A stretch of 64,000 nt of DNA from assembly GCF_029227915.1 (NCBI RefSeq), contig NC_079882.1, positions 15,574,501 through 15,638,500 on the forward strand. Reading direction: 5' to 3'. Below, one piece after another: positions 48,401-61,407 of the stretch. The position numbers and the translations under genes were made by a program. This stretch comes from Hydractinia symbiolongicarpus. Its lineage: Eukaryota > Cnidaria > Hydrozoa > Anthoathecata > Hydractiniidae. Position 1 is the stretch's first letter, and every line of letters starts with the position of its first letter. Under the pieces are notes generated by a model. That model was not told where the DNA came from and made no database searches. It saw only the letters and a program-made list of their open reading frames with translations.

Positions 48401-51400
48401 GGCCATATTACAGCCTTTATAGGACTGTGCACGTAGTTAAGAGTGTTGTAAAGCAACGGCGCCAATGAAAACGACTTGGGACGTTGTAGCGCATTGAGAC
48501 TGTAAGGACTAGGCCAATGGTAACCTGCGCAGACAGGTGAAACCACGTGATTTACGTGTGAGGCCTTTATTAGACTGCAAAAGGCCATATTACAGCCTTT
48601 ATAGGACTGTGCACGTAGTTAAGAGTGTTGTAAAGCAAAAGCGCTAATGAAAACGACTTGGGATGTTGTAGCGCATTGAGACTGGAACGACTAGTCCAAT
48701 GGTAACCTGCACAGGCAGATGGAACCACGTGATTTACGTGTGAGGCCTCTATTAGACTGCAAAAAGCCAAATTACAGCCTTCATAGGACTGTGCACGTAG
48801 TTAAGAGTGTTGTAAGGCAACAGCGCTAATGAAAACGACTTGGGACGTTGTAGCGCATTGAGACTGGAACAACTAGTCCAATGGTAACCTGCACAGGCAG
48901 ATGGAACCACGTGATTTACGTGTGAGGCCTTTATTAGACTGCAAAAGGCCATAATACAGCCTTTATAGGACTGTGGACAGTTAAGAGTGTTGTAAGGCAA
49001 CGGCGATAATGAAAACGACTTGGGACGTTGTAGCGCATTGAGACTGAAAGGACTAGGTCAATGGTGACCTGCACAGACCGGTAAAACCACGTGATTAACG
49101 TGTAGGGCCTTTCTTAGACTGCAAAGGGCCATATTACAGCCCTTATAGGACTGTGCACGTAGTTAAGAGAGTTCTAAGGCAACTTCGCCAATGAAAACGA
49201 CTTGGGACGTTGTAGCGCATTGAGACTGTAAGGACTTGGCCAATGATAACCTGCGCAGAGAGGTGAAACCACGTGATTTACGTGTGAGGCCTTTATTAGA
49301 CTGCAAAAGGCCATATTACAGCCTTTATAGGACTGTGCACGTAGTTAAGAGTGTTCTAAGGCAACTTCGCCAATGAAAACGACTTGGGACGTTGTAGCAC
49401 ATTGAGACTGGAAGGACTAGGCCAATGGAAACCTGCACAGGCAAATGAAACCACGTGATTTACTTGTGAGGACTTTATTACACTGCAAAAGGCCATATTA
49501 CAGCCTTTATAGGACTGTGCACGTAGTTAGGAGTGTTGTAAAGCAACGGCGCTAATGAAAACGACTTGGGACATTGTAGCGCATTGAGACTGTGAGGACT
49601 AGGCCAATGGTAACCTGCGCAGACAGGTGAAACCACGTGATTTACGTTTGAGGCCTTTATTAGACTGCAAAAGGCCATATTACAGCCTTTATAGGACTGT
49701 GCACGTACTTAAGAGTGTTCTAACGCAACTTCGCTAATGAAAAGGACTTGGGACGTTGTAGTGCATTGAGACTGGAAGGAATAGTCCAATGGTAACCTGC
49801 GCAGGCAGATGGAACCACGTGATTTACATGTGAGGCCTTTATTAGACTGCAATGGGCCATATTACAGCCTTTATAGGACTGTGCACGTAGTTAAGAGTGT
49901 TGTAAAGCAATGGCGCTAATGAAAACGACTTGGGACGTTGTAGCACATGGAGACTGGAAGGACTAGACCAATGGTAACCTGCGCAGGCAGGTGAAACCAC
50001 GTGATTTACGTATGAAGCCTTTATTAGACTGCAAAAGGCTATATTACAGCCTTTATAGGACTGTGCAGGTAGTTAAGAGTGTTCTAAGGCCACGGCGCTA
50101 AGGAAAACCACTTGGATCGTTGTAGTGCATGGAGACTGGAAGGAATAGTCCAATGGTAACCTGCACAGGCAGATGGAACCACGTGATTTACGTCTGAAGC
50201 CTCTATTAGACTGCAAAAGGCCATATTATAGCCTTTATGGGACTGTGCACGTAGTTAAGAGTGTTGTAAAGCAACAGCCTTAATGAAAACGACTTGGGAG
50301 GTTGTAGCGAATTAAGACTGGAAGGACTAGGTCAATGGTGACCTGCGCAGACCGGTGAAACCACGTGATTAACGTGTGAGGCCTTTATTAGACTGCAAAA
50401 GGCCATATTACAGCCTTTATAGGACTGTGCACGTAAGAGTTAAGAGTGTTGTAAAGCAATGGCGCTAATGAAAACGACTTGGGACGTTGTAGCGCATTGA
50501 GACTGTAAGGACTAGGCCAATGGTAACCTACGCAGACAGGTGAAACAACGTGATTTACGTGTGAGGCCTTTATTAGACTGCAAAAGGCCATATTACAGCC
50601 TTTATAGGACTGTGCACGTAGTTAAGAGTGTTGTAAAGCAACGGCGCCAATGAAAACGACTTGGGACGTTGTAGCGCATTGAGACTGTAAGGACTAGGCC
50701 AATGGTAACCTGCGCAGACAGGTGAAACCACGTTATTTACGTGTGAGGCCTTTATTAGACTGCAAAAGGCCATATTACAGCCTTTATAGGACTGTGCACG
50801 TAGTTAAGAGTGTTGTAAAGCAAAAGCGCTAATGAAAACGACTTGGGATGTTGTAGCGCATTGAGACTGGAACGACTAGTCCAATGGTAACCTGCACAGG
50901 CAGATGGAACCACGTGATTTACGTGTGAGGCCTCTATTAGACTGCAAAAAGCCAAATTACAGCCTTTATAGGACTGTGCACGTAGTTAAGAGTGTTGCAA
51001 GGCAACAGCGCTAATGAAAACGACTTGGGACGTTGTAGCGCATTGAGACTGGAACGACTAGTCCAATGGTAACCTGCACAGGCAGATGGAACCACGTGAT
51101 TTACGTGTGAGGCCTTTATTAGACTGCAAAAGGCCATAATACAGCCTTTATAGGACTGTGGACAGTTAAGAGTGTTGTAAGGCAACGGCGCTAAAGAAAA
51201 CGACTTGGGACGTTGTAGCGCATTGAGACTGAAAGGACTAGGTCAATGGTGACCTGCACAGACCGGTGAAACCACGTGATTAACGTGTAGGGCTTTTATT
51301 AGACTGCAAAGGGCCATATTACAGCCCTTATAGGACTGTGCACGTAGTTAAGAGAGTTCTAAGGCAACTTCGCCAATGAAAACGACTTGGGACGTTGTAG

Positions 51401-52390
51401 CGCATTGAGACTGTAAGGACTTGGCCAATGGTAACATGCGCAGAGAGGTGAAACCACGTGATTTACGTGTGAGGCCTTTATTAGACTGCAAAAGGCCATA
51501 TTACAGCCTTTATAGGACTGTGCACGTAGTTAAGAGTGTTCTAAGGCAACTTCGCCAATGAAAACGACTTGGGACGTTGTAGCACATTGAGACTGGAAGG
51601 ACTAGGCCAATGGAAACCTGCACAGGCAAATGGAACCACGTGATTTACGTGTGAGGACTTTATTACACTGCAAAAGGCCATATTACAGCCTTTATAGGAC
51701 TGTGCACGTAGTTAAGAGTGTTGTAAAGCAACGGCGCTAATGAAAACGACTTGGGACGTTGTAGCGCATTGAGACTGTGAGGACTAGGCCAATGGTAACC
51801 TGCGCAGACAGGTGAAACCACGTGATTTACGTGTGAGGCCTTTATTAGACTGCAAAAGGCCATATTACAGCCTTTATAGGACTGTGCACGTACTTAAGAG
51901 TGTTCTAACGCAACTTCGCTAATGAAAAGGACTTGGGACGTTGTAGTGCATTGAGACTGGAAGGAATAGTCCAATGGTAACCTGCGCAGGCAGATGGAAC
52001 CACGTGATTTACATGTGAGGCCTTTATTAGACTGCAATGGGCCATATTACAGCCTTTATAGGACTGTGCACGTAGTTAAGAGTGTTCTAAGGCAACTTCG
52101 CTAATGAAAAGGACTTGGGACGTTGTAGTGCATTGAGACTGGAAGGAATAGTCCAATGGTAACCTGCGCAGGAAGATGGAACCACGTGATTTACATGTGA
52201 GGCCTTTATTAGACTGCAACAGGCCATATTACAGCCTTTATAGGACTGTGCACGTAGTTAAGAGTGTTGTAAAGCAATGGCGCTAATGAAAACGACTTGG
52301 GACGTTGTAGCACATGGAGACTGGAAGGACTAGACCAATGGTAACCTGCGCAGGCAGGTGAAACCACGTGATTTACGTATGAAGCCTTTA
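45476..52390 (+). repeat. 38-monomer segment, 6915 bp, copy 2
   Basis: It has the same order as 38561-45475 until the last monomer, where D (52209) replaces B, so recognisable copying stops near 52.27 kb. Differences noticed include 38752/45667, 39296/46211, 39731/46646, 42091/49006 and 44531/51446; I saw about a dozen in all. It is therefore older than, or less homogenised than, the 5032 bp pair. Confidence 0.93.
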
Positions 52391-54194
52391 CTAGACTGCA
52401 AAAGGCCAAATTACAGCCTTTATAGGACTGTGCACGTAGTTAAGAGTGTTGTAAGGCAACGGCTCCAATGAAAACGACTTGGGAGGTTGTAGCGCATTGA
52501 GACTGTAAGGACTACGCAGACAGGTGAAACCACGTGATTTACGTGTGAGGCCTTTATTAGACTGCAATGGGCCATATAACAGCCTTTATAGGACTGTGCA
52601 CGTAGTTAAGAGAGTTCTAAGGCAACTTCGCCAATGAAAACGACTTGGTACGTTGTAGCGCATTGAGACTGTAAGGACTAGGCCAATGGTAACCTACGCA
52701 GACAGGTGAAACCACGTGATTTACGTGTGAGGCCTTTATAAGACTGCAAAAGGCTATATTACAGCCTTTATAGGACTGTGCAGGTAGTTAAGAGTGTTCT
52801 AAGGCCACGGCGCTAAGGAAAACCACTTGGATCGTTGTAGTGCATTGAGACTGGAAGGAATAGTCCAATGGTAACCTGCGCAGGCAGATGGAACCACGTG
52901 ATTTACGTGTGAGGCCTTTATTAGACTGCAAAAGGCCATATTAAAGCCTTTATAGGACTGTGCACGTAGTTAATATTGTTGTAAGGCAACAGCGCTAATG
53001 AAAACGACTTGGGACGTTGTAGCGCAATGAGACTGGAAGGACTAGGTCAATGATGACCTGCGCAGACCGGTGAAACCACGTGACTAACGTGTGAGGCCTT
53101 TATTAGACTGCAATGGGCCATATTACAGCCTTTATAGGACTGTGCACGTAGTTAAGAGAGTTCTAAGGCAACTTTGCCAATGAAAACGACTTGGGACGTT
53201 GTAGCGCATTGAGACTGTAAGGACTAGGCCAATGGTAACCTACGCAGACAGGTGAAACCACGTGATTTACGTGTGAGGCCTTTATTAGACTGCAAAAGGC
53301 CATATTACAGCCTTTGTAGGACTGTGCAGGTAGTTAAAAGTGTTCTAAGGCCACGGCGGTAAGGAAAACCACTTGGATCGTTGTAGTGCATTGAGACTGG
53401 AAGGAATAGTCCAATGGTTACCTGCGCAGGCAGATGGAACCACGTGATTTACGTGTGAGGACTTTATTACACTGCAAAAGGCCAAAATACAGCCTTTATA
53501 GGACTGTGCACGTAGGTAAGAGTTTTGTAAGGCAACAGCGCTAATGAAAACGACTTGGGACGTTGTAGCGCATTGAGACTGTAAGGACTAGGCCAATGGT
53601 AACCTGCGCAGACAGGTGAAACCACGTGATTTACGTGTGAGGCCTTTATTAGACTGCAAAAGGCCATATTACAGCCTTTATAAGACTGTGCACGTAGTTA
53701 AGAGTGTTGTAAGGCAACGGCGCTAATGAAAACGACCTTGGACGTTGTAGCGCATTGAGACTGGAAGGACTAGGTCAATGGTGACCTGCGCAGACCGGTG
53801 AAACCACGTGATTAACGTGTGAGGCCTTTATTAGACTGCAAAGGGCCATATTACAGCCTTTATAGGACTGTGCACGTAGTTAAGAGAGTTCTAAGGCAAC
53901 TTTGCCAATGAAAACGACTTGGGACGTTGTAGCGCATTGAGACTGTAAGGACTAGGCCAATGGTAACCTACGCAGACAGGTGAAACCACGTGATTTACGT
54001 GTGAGGCCTTTATTAGACTGCAAAAGGCCATATTACAGCCTTTATAGGACTGTGCACGTAGTTAAGAGTGTTCTAAGGCAACTTCGCCAATGAAAACGAC
54101 TTGGGACGTTGTAGCACATTGAGACTGGAAGGACTAGGCCAATGGAAACCTGCACAGGCAAATGGAACCACGTGATTTACGTGTGAGGACTTTA
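51663..54194 (+). repeat. 14-monomer unit, 2532 bp
   Basis: The order is P C' C D J''(166 bp) H' L G H' L G I2 H' B3. It overlaps the end of the 6915 bp copy, and from P onward it repeats at 54195. The 16 bp shortfall from 2548 is the deletion at 52512. This is where the L-G-I2-H' series that dominates the right end first appears. Confidence 0.88.
52391..52556 (+). repeat. Deleted J'' monomer, 166 bp
   Basis: GGACTACGCAGACAGG replaces GGACTAGGCCAATGG...CCTACGCAGAC. The 16 missing bases lie between two copies of CTA, one of which is kept at 52512-52514. This is a simple slippage or microhomology deletion. It is not copied elsewhere in the window. Confidence 0.93.
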
Positions 54195-56741
54195 TTACAC
54201 TGCAAAAGGCCATATTACAGCCTTTATAGGACTGTGCACGTAGTTAAGAGTGTTGTAAAGCAACGGCGCTAATGAAAACGACTTGGGACGTTGTAGCGCA
54301 TTGAGACTGTGAGGACTAGGCCAATGGTAACCTGCGCAGACAGGTGAAACCACGTGATTTACGTGTGAGGCCTTTATTAGACTGCAAAAGGCCATATTAC
54401 AGCCTTTATAGGACTGTGCACGTACTTAAGAGTGTTCTAACGCAACTTCGCTAATGAAAAGGACTTGGGACGTTGTAGTGCATTGAGACTGGAAGGAATA
54501 GTCCAATGGTAACCTGCGCAGGCAGATGAAACCACGTGATTTACATGTGAGGCCTTTATTAGACTGCAATGGGCCATATTACAGCCTTTATAGGACTGTG
54601 CACGTAGTTAAGAGTGTTCTAAGGCAACTTCGCTAATGAAAAGGACTTGGGACGTTGTAGTGCATTGAGACTGGAAGGAATAGTCCAATGGTAACCTGCG
54701 CAGGAAGATGGAACCACGTGATTTACATGTGAGGCCTTTATTAGACTGCAACAGGCCATATTACAGCCTTTATAGGACTGTGCACGGAGTTAAGAGTGTT
54801 GTAAAGCAATGGCGCTAATGAAAACGACTTGGGACGTTGTAGCACATGGAGACTGGAAGGACTAGACCAATGGTAACCTGCGCAGGCAGGTGAAACCACG
54901 TGATTTACGTATGAAGCCTTTACTAGACTGCAAAAGGCCAAATTACAGCCTTTATAGGACTGTGCACGTAGTTAAGAGTGTTGTAAGGCAACGGCTCCAA
55001 TGAAAACGACTTGGGACGTTGTAGCGCATTGAGACTGTAAGGACTAGGCCAATGGTAACCTACGCAGACAGGTGAAACCACGTGATTTACGTGTGAGGCC
55101 TTTATTAGACTGCAAAAGGCTATATTACAGCCTTTATAGGACTGCGCAGGTAGTTAAGAGTGTTCTATGGCCACGGCGCTAAGGAAAACCACTTGGATCG
55201 TTGTAGTGCATTGAGACTGGAAGGAATAGGCCAATGGTAACCGGCGCAGAGAGGTGAAACCACGTGATTTACGTGTGAGGCCTTTATTAGACTGCAATGG
55301 GCCATATAACAGCCTTATAGGACTGTGCACGTAGTTAAGAGAGTTCTAAGGCAACTTCGCCAATGAAAACGACTTGGGACGTTGTAGCGCATTGAGACTG
55401 TAAGGACTAGGCCAATGGTAACCTACGCAGACAGGTGAAACCACGTGATTTACGTGTGAGGCCTTTATTAGACTGCAAAAGGCTATATTACAGCCTTTAT
55501 AGGACTGTGCAGGTAGTTATGAGTGTTCTAAGGCCACGGCGCTAAGGAAAACCACTTGGATCGTTGTAGTGCATTGAGACTGGAAGGAATAGTCCAATGG
55601 TAACCTGCGCAGGCAGATGGAACCACGTGATTTACGTGTGAGGCCTTTATTAGACTGCAAAAGGCCATATTAAAGCCTTTATAGGACTGTGCACGTAGTT
55701 AAGAGTGTTGTAAGGCAACAGCGCTAATGAAAACGACTTGGGACGTTGTAGCGCAATGAGACTGGAAGGACTAGGTCAATGATGACCTGCGCAGACCGGT
55801 GAAACCACGTGACTAACGTGTGAGGCCTTTATTAGACTGCAATGGGCCATATTACAGCCTTTATAGGACTGTGCACGTAGTTAAGAGAGTTCTAAGGCAA
55901 CTTTGCCAATGAAAACGACTTGGGACGTTGTAGCGCATTGAGACTGTAAGGACTAGGCCAATGGTAACCTACGCAGACAGGTGAAACCACGTGATTTACG
56001 TGTGAGGCCTTTATTAGACTGCAAAAGGCCATATTACAGCCTTTGTAGGACTGTGCAGGTAGTTAAGAGTGTTCTAAGGCCACGGCGGTAAGGAAAACCA
56101 CTTGGATCGTTGTAGTGCATTGAGACTGGAAGGAATAGTCCAATGGTAACCTGCGCAGGCAGATGGAACCACGTGATTTACGTGTGAGGACTTTATTACA
56201 CTGCAAAAGGCCAAAATACAGCCTTTATAGGACTGTGCACGTAGTTAAGAGTGTTGTAAGGCAACAGCGCTAATGAAAACGACTTGGGACGTTGTAGCGC
56301 ATTGAGACTGTAAGGACTAGGCCAATGGTAACCTGCGCAGACAGGTGAAACCACGTGATTTACGTGTGAGGCCTTTATTAGACTGCAAAAGGCCATATTA
56401 CAGCATTTATAAGACTGAGCACGTAGTTAAGAGTGTTGTAAGGCAACGGCGCTAATGAAAACGACTTTGGACGTTGTAGCGCATTGAGACTGGAAGGACT
56501 AGGTCAATGGTGACCTGCGCAGACCGGTGAAACCACGTGATTAACGTGTGAGGCCTTTATTAGACTGCAAAGGGCCATATTACAGCCTTTATAGGACTGT
56601 GCACGTAGTTAAGAGAGTTCTAAGGCAACTTTGCCAATGAAAACGACTTGGGACGTTGTAGCGCATTGAGACTGTAAGGACTAGGCCAATGTTAACCTAC
56701 GCAGACAGGTGAAACCACGTGATTTACGTGTGAGGCCTTTA
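54195..56741 (+). repeat. 14-monomer unit, 2547 bp
   Basis: The order is P C' C D J'' L H'(181 bp) L G H' L G I2 H'. It matches the previous unit through J'', then carries an extra L and lacks B3. The 55287 monomer lost one base (ATAACAGCCTTATAGG). This is the last place where C and D are seen. Confidence 0.88.
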
Positions 56742-59256
56742 TTAGACTGCAAAAGGCCATATTACAGCCTTTATAGGACTGTGCACGTAGTTAAGAGTGT
56801 TGTAAAGCAAAAGCGCTAATGAAAACGACTTGGGAGGTGGTAGCGCGTTGAGACTGGAAGGAATAGTCCAATGGTAACCTGCACAGGCAGATGGAACCAC
56901 GTGATTTACGTGTGAGGCCTTTATTAGACTGCAAAAGGCCATATTACAGCCTTTATAGGACTGTGCACGTAGTTAAGAGTGTTGTAAGGCAACAGCGCTA
57001 ATAAAAACGACTTGGGACGTTGTAGCGCATTGAGACTGGAACGACTAGTCCAATGGTAACCTGCACAGACCGGTGAAACTACGTGATTAACGTGTGAGGC
57101 CTTTATTAGACTGCAAAAGGCTATATTACAGCCTTTATAGGACTGTGCAGGTAGTTAAGAGTGTTCTAAGACCACGGCGCTAAGGAAAACCACTTGGATC
57201 AATGGTAACCTGCACAGGCAGATGGAACCACGTGATTTACGTGTGAGGCCTCTATTAGACTGCAAAAGGCCAAATTAAAGCCTTTATAGGACTGTGCACG
57301 TAGTTAAGAGTGTTGTAAGGCAACAGCGCTAATAAAAACGACTTGGGACGTTGTAGCGCATTGAGACTGGAACGACTAGTCCAATGGTAACCTGCACAGA
57401 CCGGTGAAACTACGTGATTAACGTGTGAGGCCTTTATTAGACCGCAATGGGCCATATTACAGACTTTATAGGACTGTGCACGTAGTTAAGAGTGTTGTAA
57501 GGCAACGGCACCAATGAAAACGACTTGGGACGTTGTAGCGCATTGAGACTGGAAGGACTAGGTCAATGGTGACCTGCGCAGACCGGTGAAACCACGTGAT
57601 TAACGTGTGAGGCCTTTATTAGACTGCAATGGGCCATATTACAGCCTTTATAGGACTGTGAACGTAGTTAAGAGTGTTGTAAAGCAACGGCGCCAATGAA
57701 AACGACTTGGGACGTTGTAGCGCATTGAGACTGTAAGGACTAGGCCAATGGTAACCTGCGCAGACAGGTGAAACCACGTGATTTACGTATGAAGCCTTTA
57801 CTAGACTGCAAAAGGCCAAATTACAGCCTTTATAGGACTGTGCACGTAGTTAAGGGTGTCTTAAGGCAACGGCTCTAATGAAAACGACTTGGGACGTTGT
57901 AGCGCATTGAAACTGGAAGGACTAGGCCAATGGTAACCTGCACAGGCAGATGGAACCACGTGATTTACGTCTGAGGCCTCTATTAGACTGCAAAAGGCCA
58001 TATTATAGCCTTTATGGGACTGTGCACGTAGTTAAGAGTGTTGTAAAGCAACAGCCTTAATGAAAACGACTTGAGAGGTTGTAGCGAATTAAGACTGGAA
58101 GGACTAGGTCAATGGTGACCTGCGCAGACCGGTGAAACCACGTGATTAACGTGTGAGGCCTGTATTAGACTGCAAAGGGCCATATTACAGCCTTTATAGG
58201 ACTGTGCACGTAGTTAAGAGAGTTCTAAGGCAACTTCGCCAATGAAAACGACTTGGGACGTTGTAGCGCATTGAGACTGGAAGGAATAGGCCAATGGTAA
58301 CCTACGCAGACAGGTGAAACCACGTGATTTACGTGTGAGGCCTTTATTAGACTGCAAAAGGCCATATTACAGCCTTTGTAGGACTGTGCAGGTAGTTAAG
58401 AGTGTTCTAAGGCCACGGCGGTAAGGAAAACCACTTGGATCGTTGTAGTGCATTGAGACTGGAAAGAATAGTCCAATGGTAACCTGCGCAGGCAGATGGA
58501 ACCACGTGATTTACGTGTGAGGACTTTATTACACTGCAAAAGGCCAAAATACAGCCTTTATAAGACTGTGCACGTAGTTAAGAGTGTTGTAAGGCAACAG
58601 CGCTAATGAAAACGACTTGGGACGTTGTAACGCATTGAGACTGTAAGGACTAGGCCAATGGTAACCTGCGCAGACAGGTGAAACCACGTGATTTACGTGT
58701 GAGGCCTTTATTAGACTGCAAAAGGCCATATTACAGCCTTTATAGGACTGTGCACGTAGTTAGGAGTGTTGTAAGGCAACGGCGCTAATGAAAACGACTT
58801 TGGACGTTGTAGCGCATTGAGACTGGAAGGACTAGGTCAATGGTGACCTGCGCAGACCGGTGAAACCACGTGATTAACGTGTGAGGCCTTTATTAGACTG
58901 CAAAGGGCCATATTACAGCCTTTATAGGACTGTGCACGTAGTTAAGAGAGTTCTAAGGCAACTTTGCCAATGAAAACGACTTGGGACGTTGTAGCGCATT
59001 GAGACTGTAGGGACTAGGCCAATGGTAACCTACGCAGACAGGTGAAACCACGTGATTTACGTGTGAGGCCTTTATTAGACTGCAAAAGGCCATATTACAG
59101 CCTTTATAGGACTATGCAGGTAGTTAAGAGTGTTCTAAGGCCACGGCGCTAAGGAAAACCACTTGGAACGTTGTAGTGCATTGAGACTGGAAGGAATAGT
59201 CAAATGGTAACCTGCGCAGGCAGATGGAACCATGTGATTTACGTGTGAGGCCTTTA
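56742..59256 (+). repeat. 14-monomer HOR, 2515 bp, copy 1
   Basis: The order is F G L(149 bp) G I2 J M' K H' L G I2 H' L. The length is 13x182 + 149. The truncated L at 57106 is carried in all copies. Private changes include GCGCGTTGAG near 56848. Confidence 0.92.
57106..57254 (+). repeat. Deleted L monomer, 149 bp, copy 1
   Basis: CACTTGGATC runs directly into AATGGTAACCTGCAC. The 33 bases that normally hold GTTGTAGTGCATTGAGACTGG and GGAATAGTC are missing. The tail is F/G-like (GCACAGGCAGATGG). The deletion is shared by all following HOR copies, so it predates their amplification. Confidence 0.93.
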
Positions 59257-59620
59257 TTAGACTGCAAAAGGCCATATTACAGCCTTTATAGGACTGTGCA
59301 CGTAGTTAAGAGTGTTGTAAAGCAAAAGCGCTAATGAAAACGACTTGGGAGGTGGTAGCGCATTGAGACTGGAAGGAATAGTCCAATGGTAACCTGCACA
59401 GGCAGATGGAACCACGTGATTTACGTGTGAGGCCTCTATTAGACTGCAAAAGGCCAAATTAAAGCCTTTATAGGACTGTGCACGTAGTTAAGAGTGTTGT
59501 AAGGCAACAGCGCTAATAAAAACGACTTGGGACGTTGTAGCGCATTGAGACTGGAACGACTAGTCCAATGGTAACCTGCACAGACCGGTGAAACTACGTG
59601 ATTAACGTGTGAGGCCTTTA

Positions 59621-59769
59621 TTAGACTGCAAAAGGCTATATTACAGCCTTTATTGGACTGTGCAGGTAGTTAAGAGTGTTCTAAGACCACGGCGCTAAGG
59701 AAAACCACTTGGATCAATGGTAACCTGCACAGGCAGATGGAACCACGTGATTTACGTGTGAGGCCTCTA
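59621..59769 (+). repeat. Deleted L monomer, 149 bp, copy 2
   Basis: It has the same GGATCAATGG junction as 57106-57254, 2515 bp away, and adds the T of TTATTGGACTG. Confidence 0.92.
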
Positions 59770-60679
59770 TTAGACTGCAAAAGGCCAAATTAAAGCCTTT
59801 ATAGGACTGTGCACGTAGTTAAGAGTGTTGTAAGGCAACAGCGCTAATAAAAACGACTTGGGACGTTGTAGCGCATTGCGACTGGAACGACTAGTCCAAT
59901 GGTAACCTGCACAGACCGGTGAAACTACGTGATTAACGTGTGAGGCCTTTATTAGACCGCAATGGGCCATATTACAGACTTTATAGGACTGTGCACGTAG
60001 TTAAGAGTGTTGTAAGGCAACGGCACCAATGAAAACGACTTGGGACGTTGTAGCGCATTGAGACTGGAAGGACTAGGTCAATGGTGACCTGCGCAGACCG
60101 GTGAAACCACGTGATTAACGTGTGAGGCCTTTATTAGACTGCAATGGGCCATATTACAGCCTTTATAGGACTGTGAACGTAGTTAAGAGTGTTGTAAAGC
60201 AACGGCGCCAATGAAAACGACTTGGGACGTTGTAGCGCATTGAGACTGTAAGGACTAGGCCAATGGTAACCTGCGCAGACAGGTGAAACCACGTGATTTA
60301 CGTATGAAGCCTTTACTAGACTGCAAAAGGCCAAATTACAGCCTTTATAGGACTGTGCACGTAGTTAAGGGTGTCTTAAGGCAACGGCTCTAATGAAAAC
60401 GACTTGGGACGTTGTAGCGCATTGAAACTGGAAGGACTAGGCCAATGGTAACCTGCACAGGCAGATGGAACCACGTGATTTACGTCTGAGGCCTCTATTA
60501 GACTGCAAAAGGCCATATTATAGCCTTTATGGGACTGTGCACGTAGTTAAGAGTGTTGTAAAGCAACAGCCTTAATGAAAACGACTTGAGAGGTTGTAGC
60601 GAATTAAGACTGGAAGGACTAGGTCAATGGTGACCTGCGCAGACCGGTGAAACCACGTGATTAACGTGTGAGGCCTTTA

Positions 60680-60861
60680 TTAGACTGCAAAGGGCCATAT
60701 TACAGCCTTTATAGGACTGTGCACGTAGTTAAGAGAGTTCTAAGGCAACAGCGCTAATGAAAACGACTTGGGACGTTGTAACGCATTGAGACTGTAAGGA
60801 CTAGGCCAATGGTAACCTGCGCAGACAGGTGAAACCACGTGATTTACGTGTGAGGCCTTTA
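60680..60861 (+). repeat. H'/G chimeric monomer at HOR contraction
   Basis: The left part is H' (AAAGGGCC head, AGAGAGTTCTAAGGCAAC). The right part is G as at 58529 (AGCGCTAATG, GTTGTAACGCATTG, GACTGTAAGG). The switch falls within a few bases of 60749. The fusion removes exactly 364 bp relative to the flanking units. Confidence 0.9.
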
Positions 60862-61407
60862 TTAGACTGCAAAAGGCCATATTACAGCCTTTATAGGACT
60901 GTGCACGTAGTTAGGAGTGTTGTAAGGCAACGGCGCTAATGAAAACGACTTTGGACGTTGTAGCGCATTGAGACTGGAAGGACTAGGTCAATGGTGACCT
61001 GCGCAGACCGGTGAAACCACGTGATTAACGTGTGAGGCCTTTATTAGACTGCAAAGGGCCATATTACAGCCTTTATAGGACTGTGCACGTAGTTAAGAGA
61101 GTTCTAAGGCAACTTTGCCAATGAAAACGACTTGGGACGTTGTAGCGCATTGAGACTGTAGGGACTAGGCCAATGGTAACCTACGCAGACAGGTGAAACC
61201 ACGTGATTTACGTGTGAGGCCTTTATTAGACTGCAAAAGGCCATATTACAGCCTTTATAGGACTATGCAGGTAGTTAAGAGTGTTCTAAGGCCACGGCGC
61301 TAAGGAAAACCACTTGGAACGTTGTAGTGCATTGAGACTGGAAGGAATAGTCAAATGGTAACCTGCGCAGGCAGATGGAACCATGTGATTTACGTGTGAG
61401 GCCTTTA

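Larger units (their letters stand above)
59257..61407 (+). repeat. 12-monomer HOR, 2151 bp, contracted copy
   Basis: The order is F G L(149 bp) G I2 J M' K H'/G I2 H' L. It is exactly 364 bp (two monomers) shorter than its neighbours. The loss is explained by the H'/G chimera at 60680, which fuses the ninth and eleventh monomers and drops L and one monomer's worth of sequence. Confidence 0.93.
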
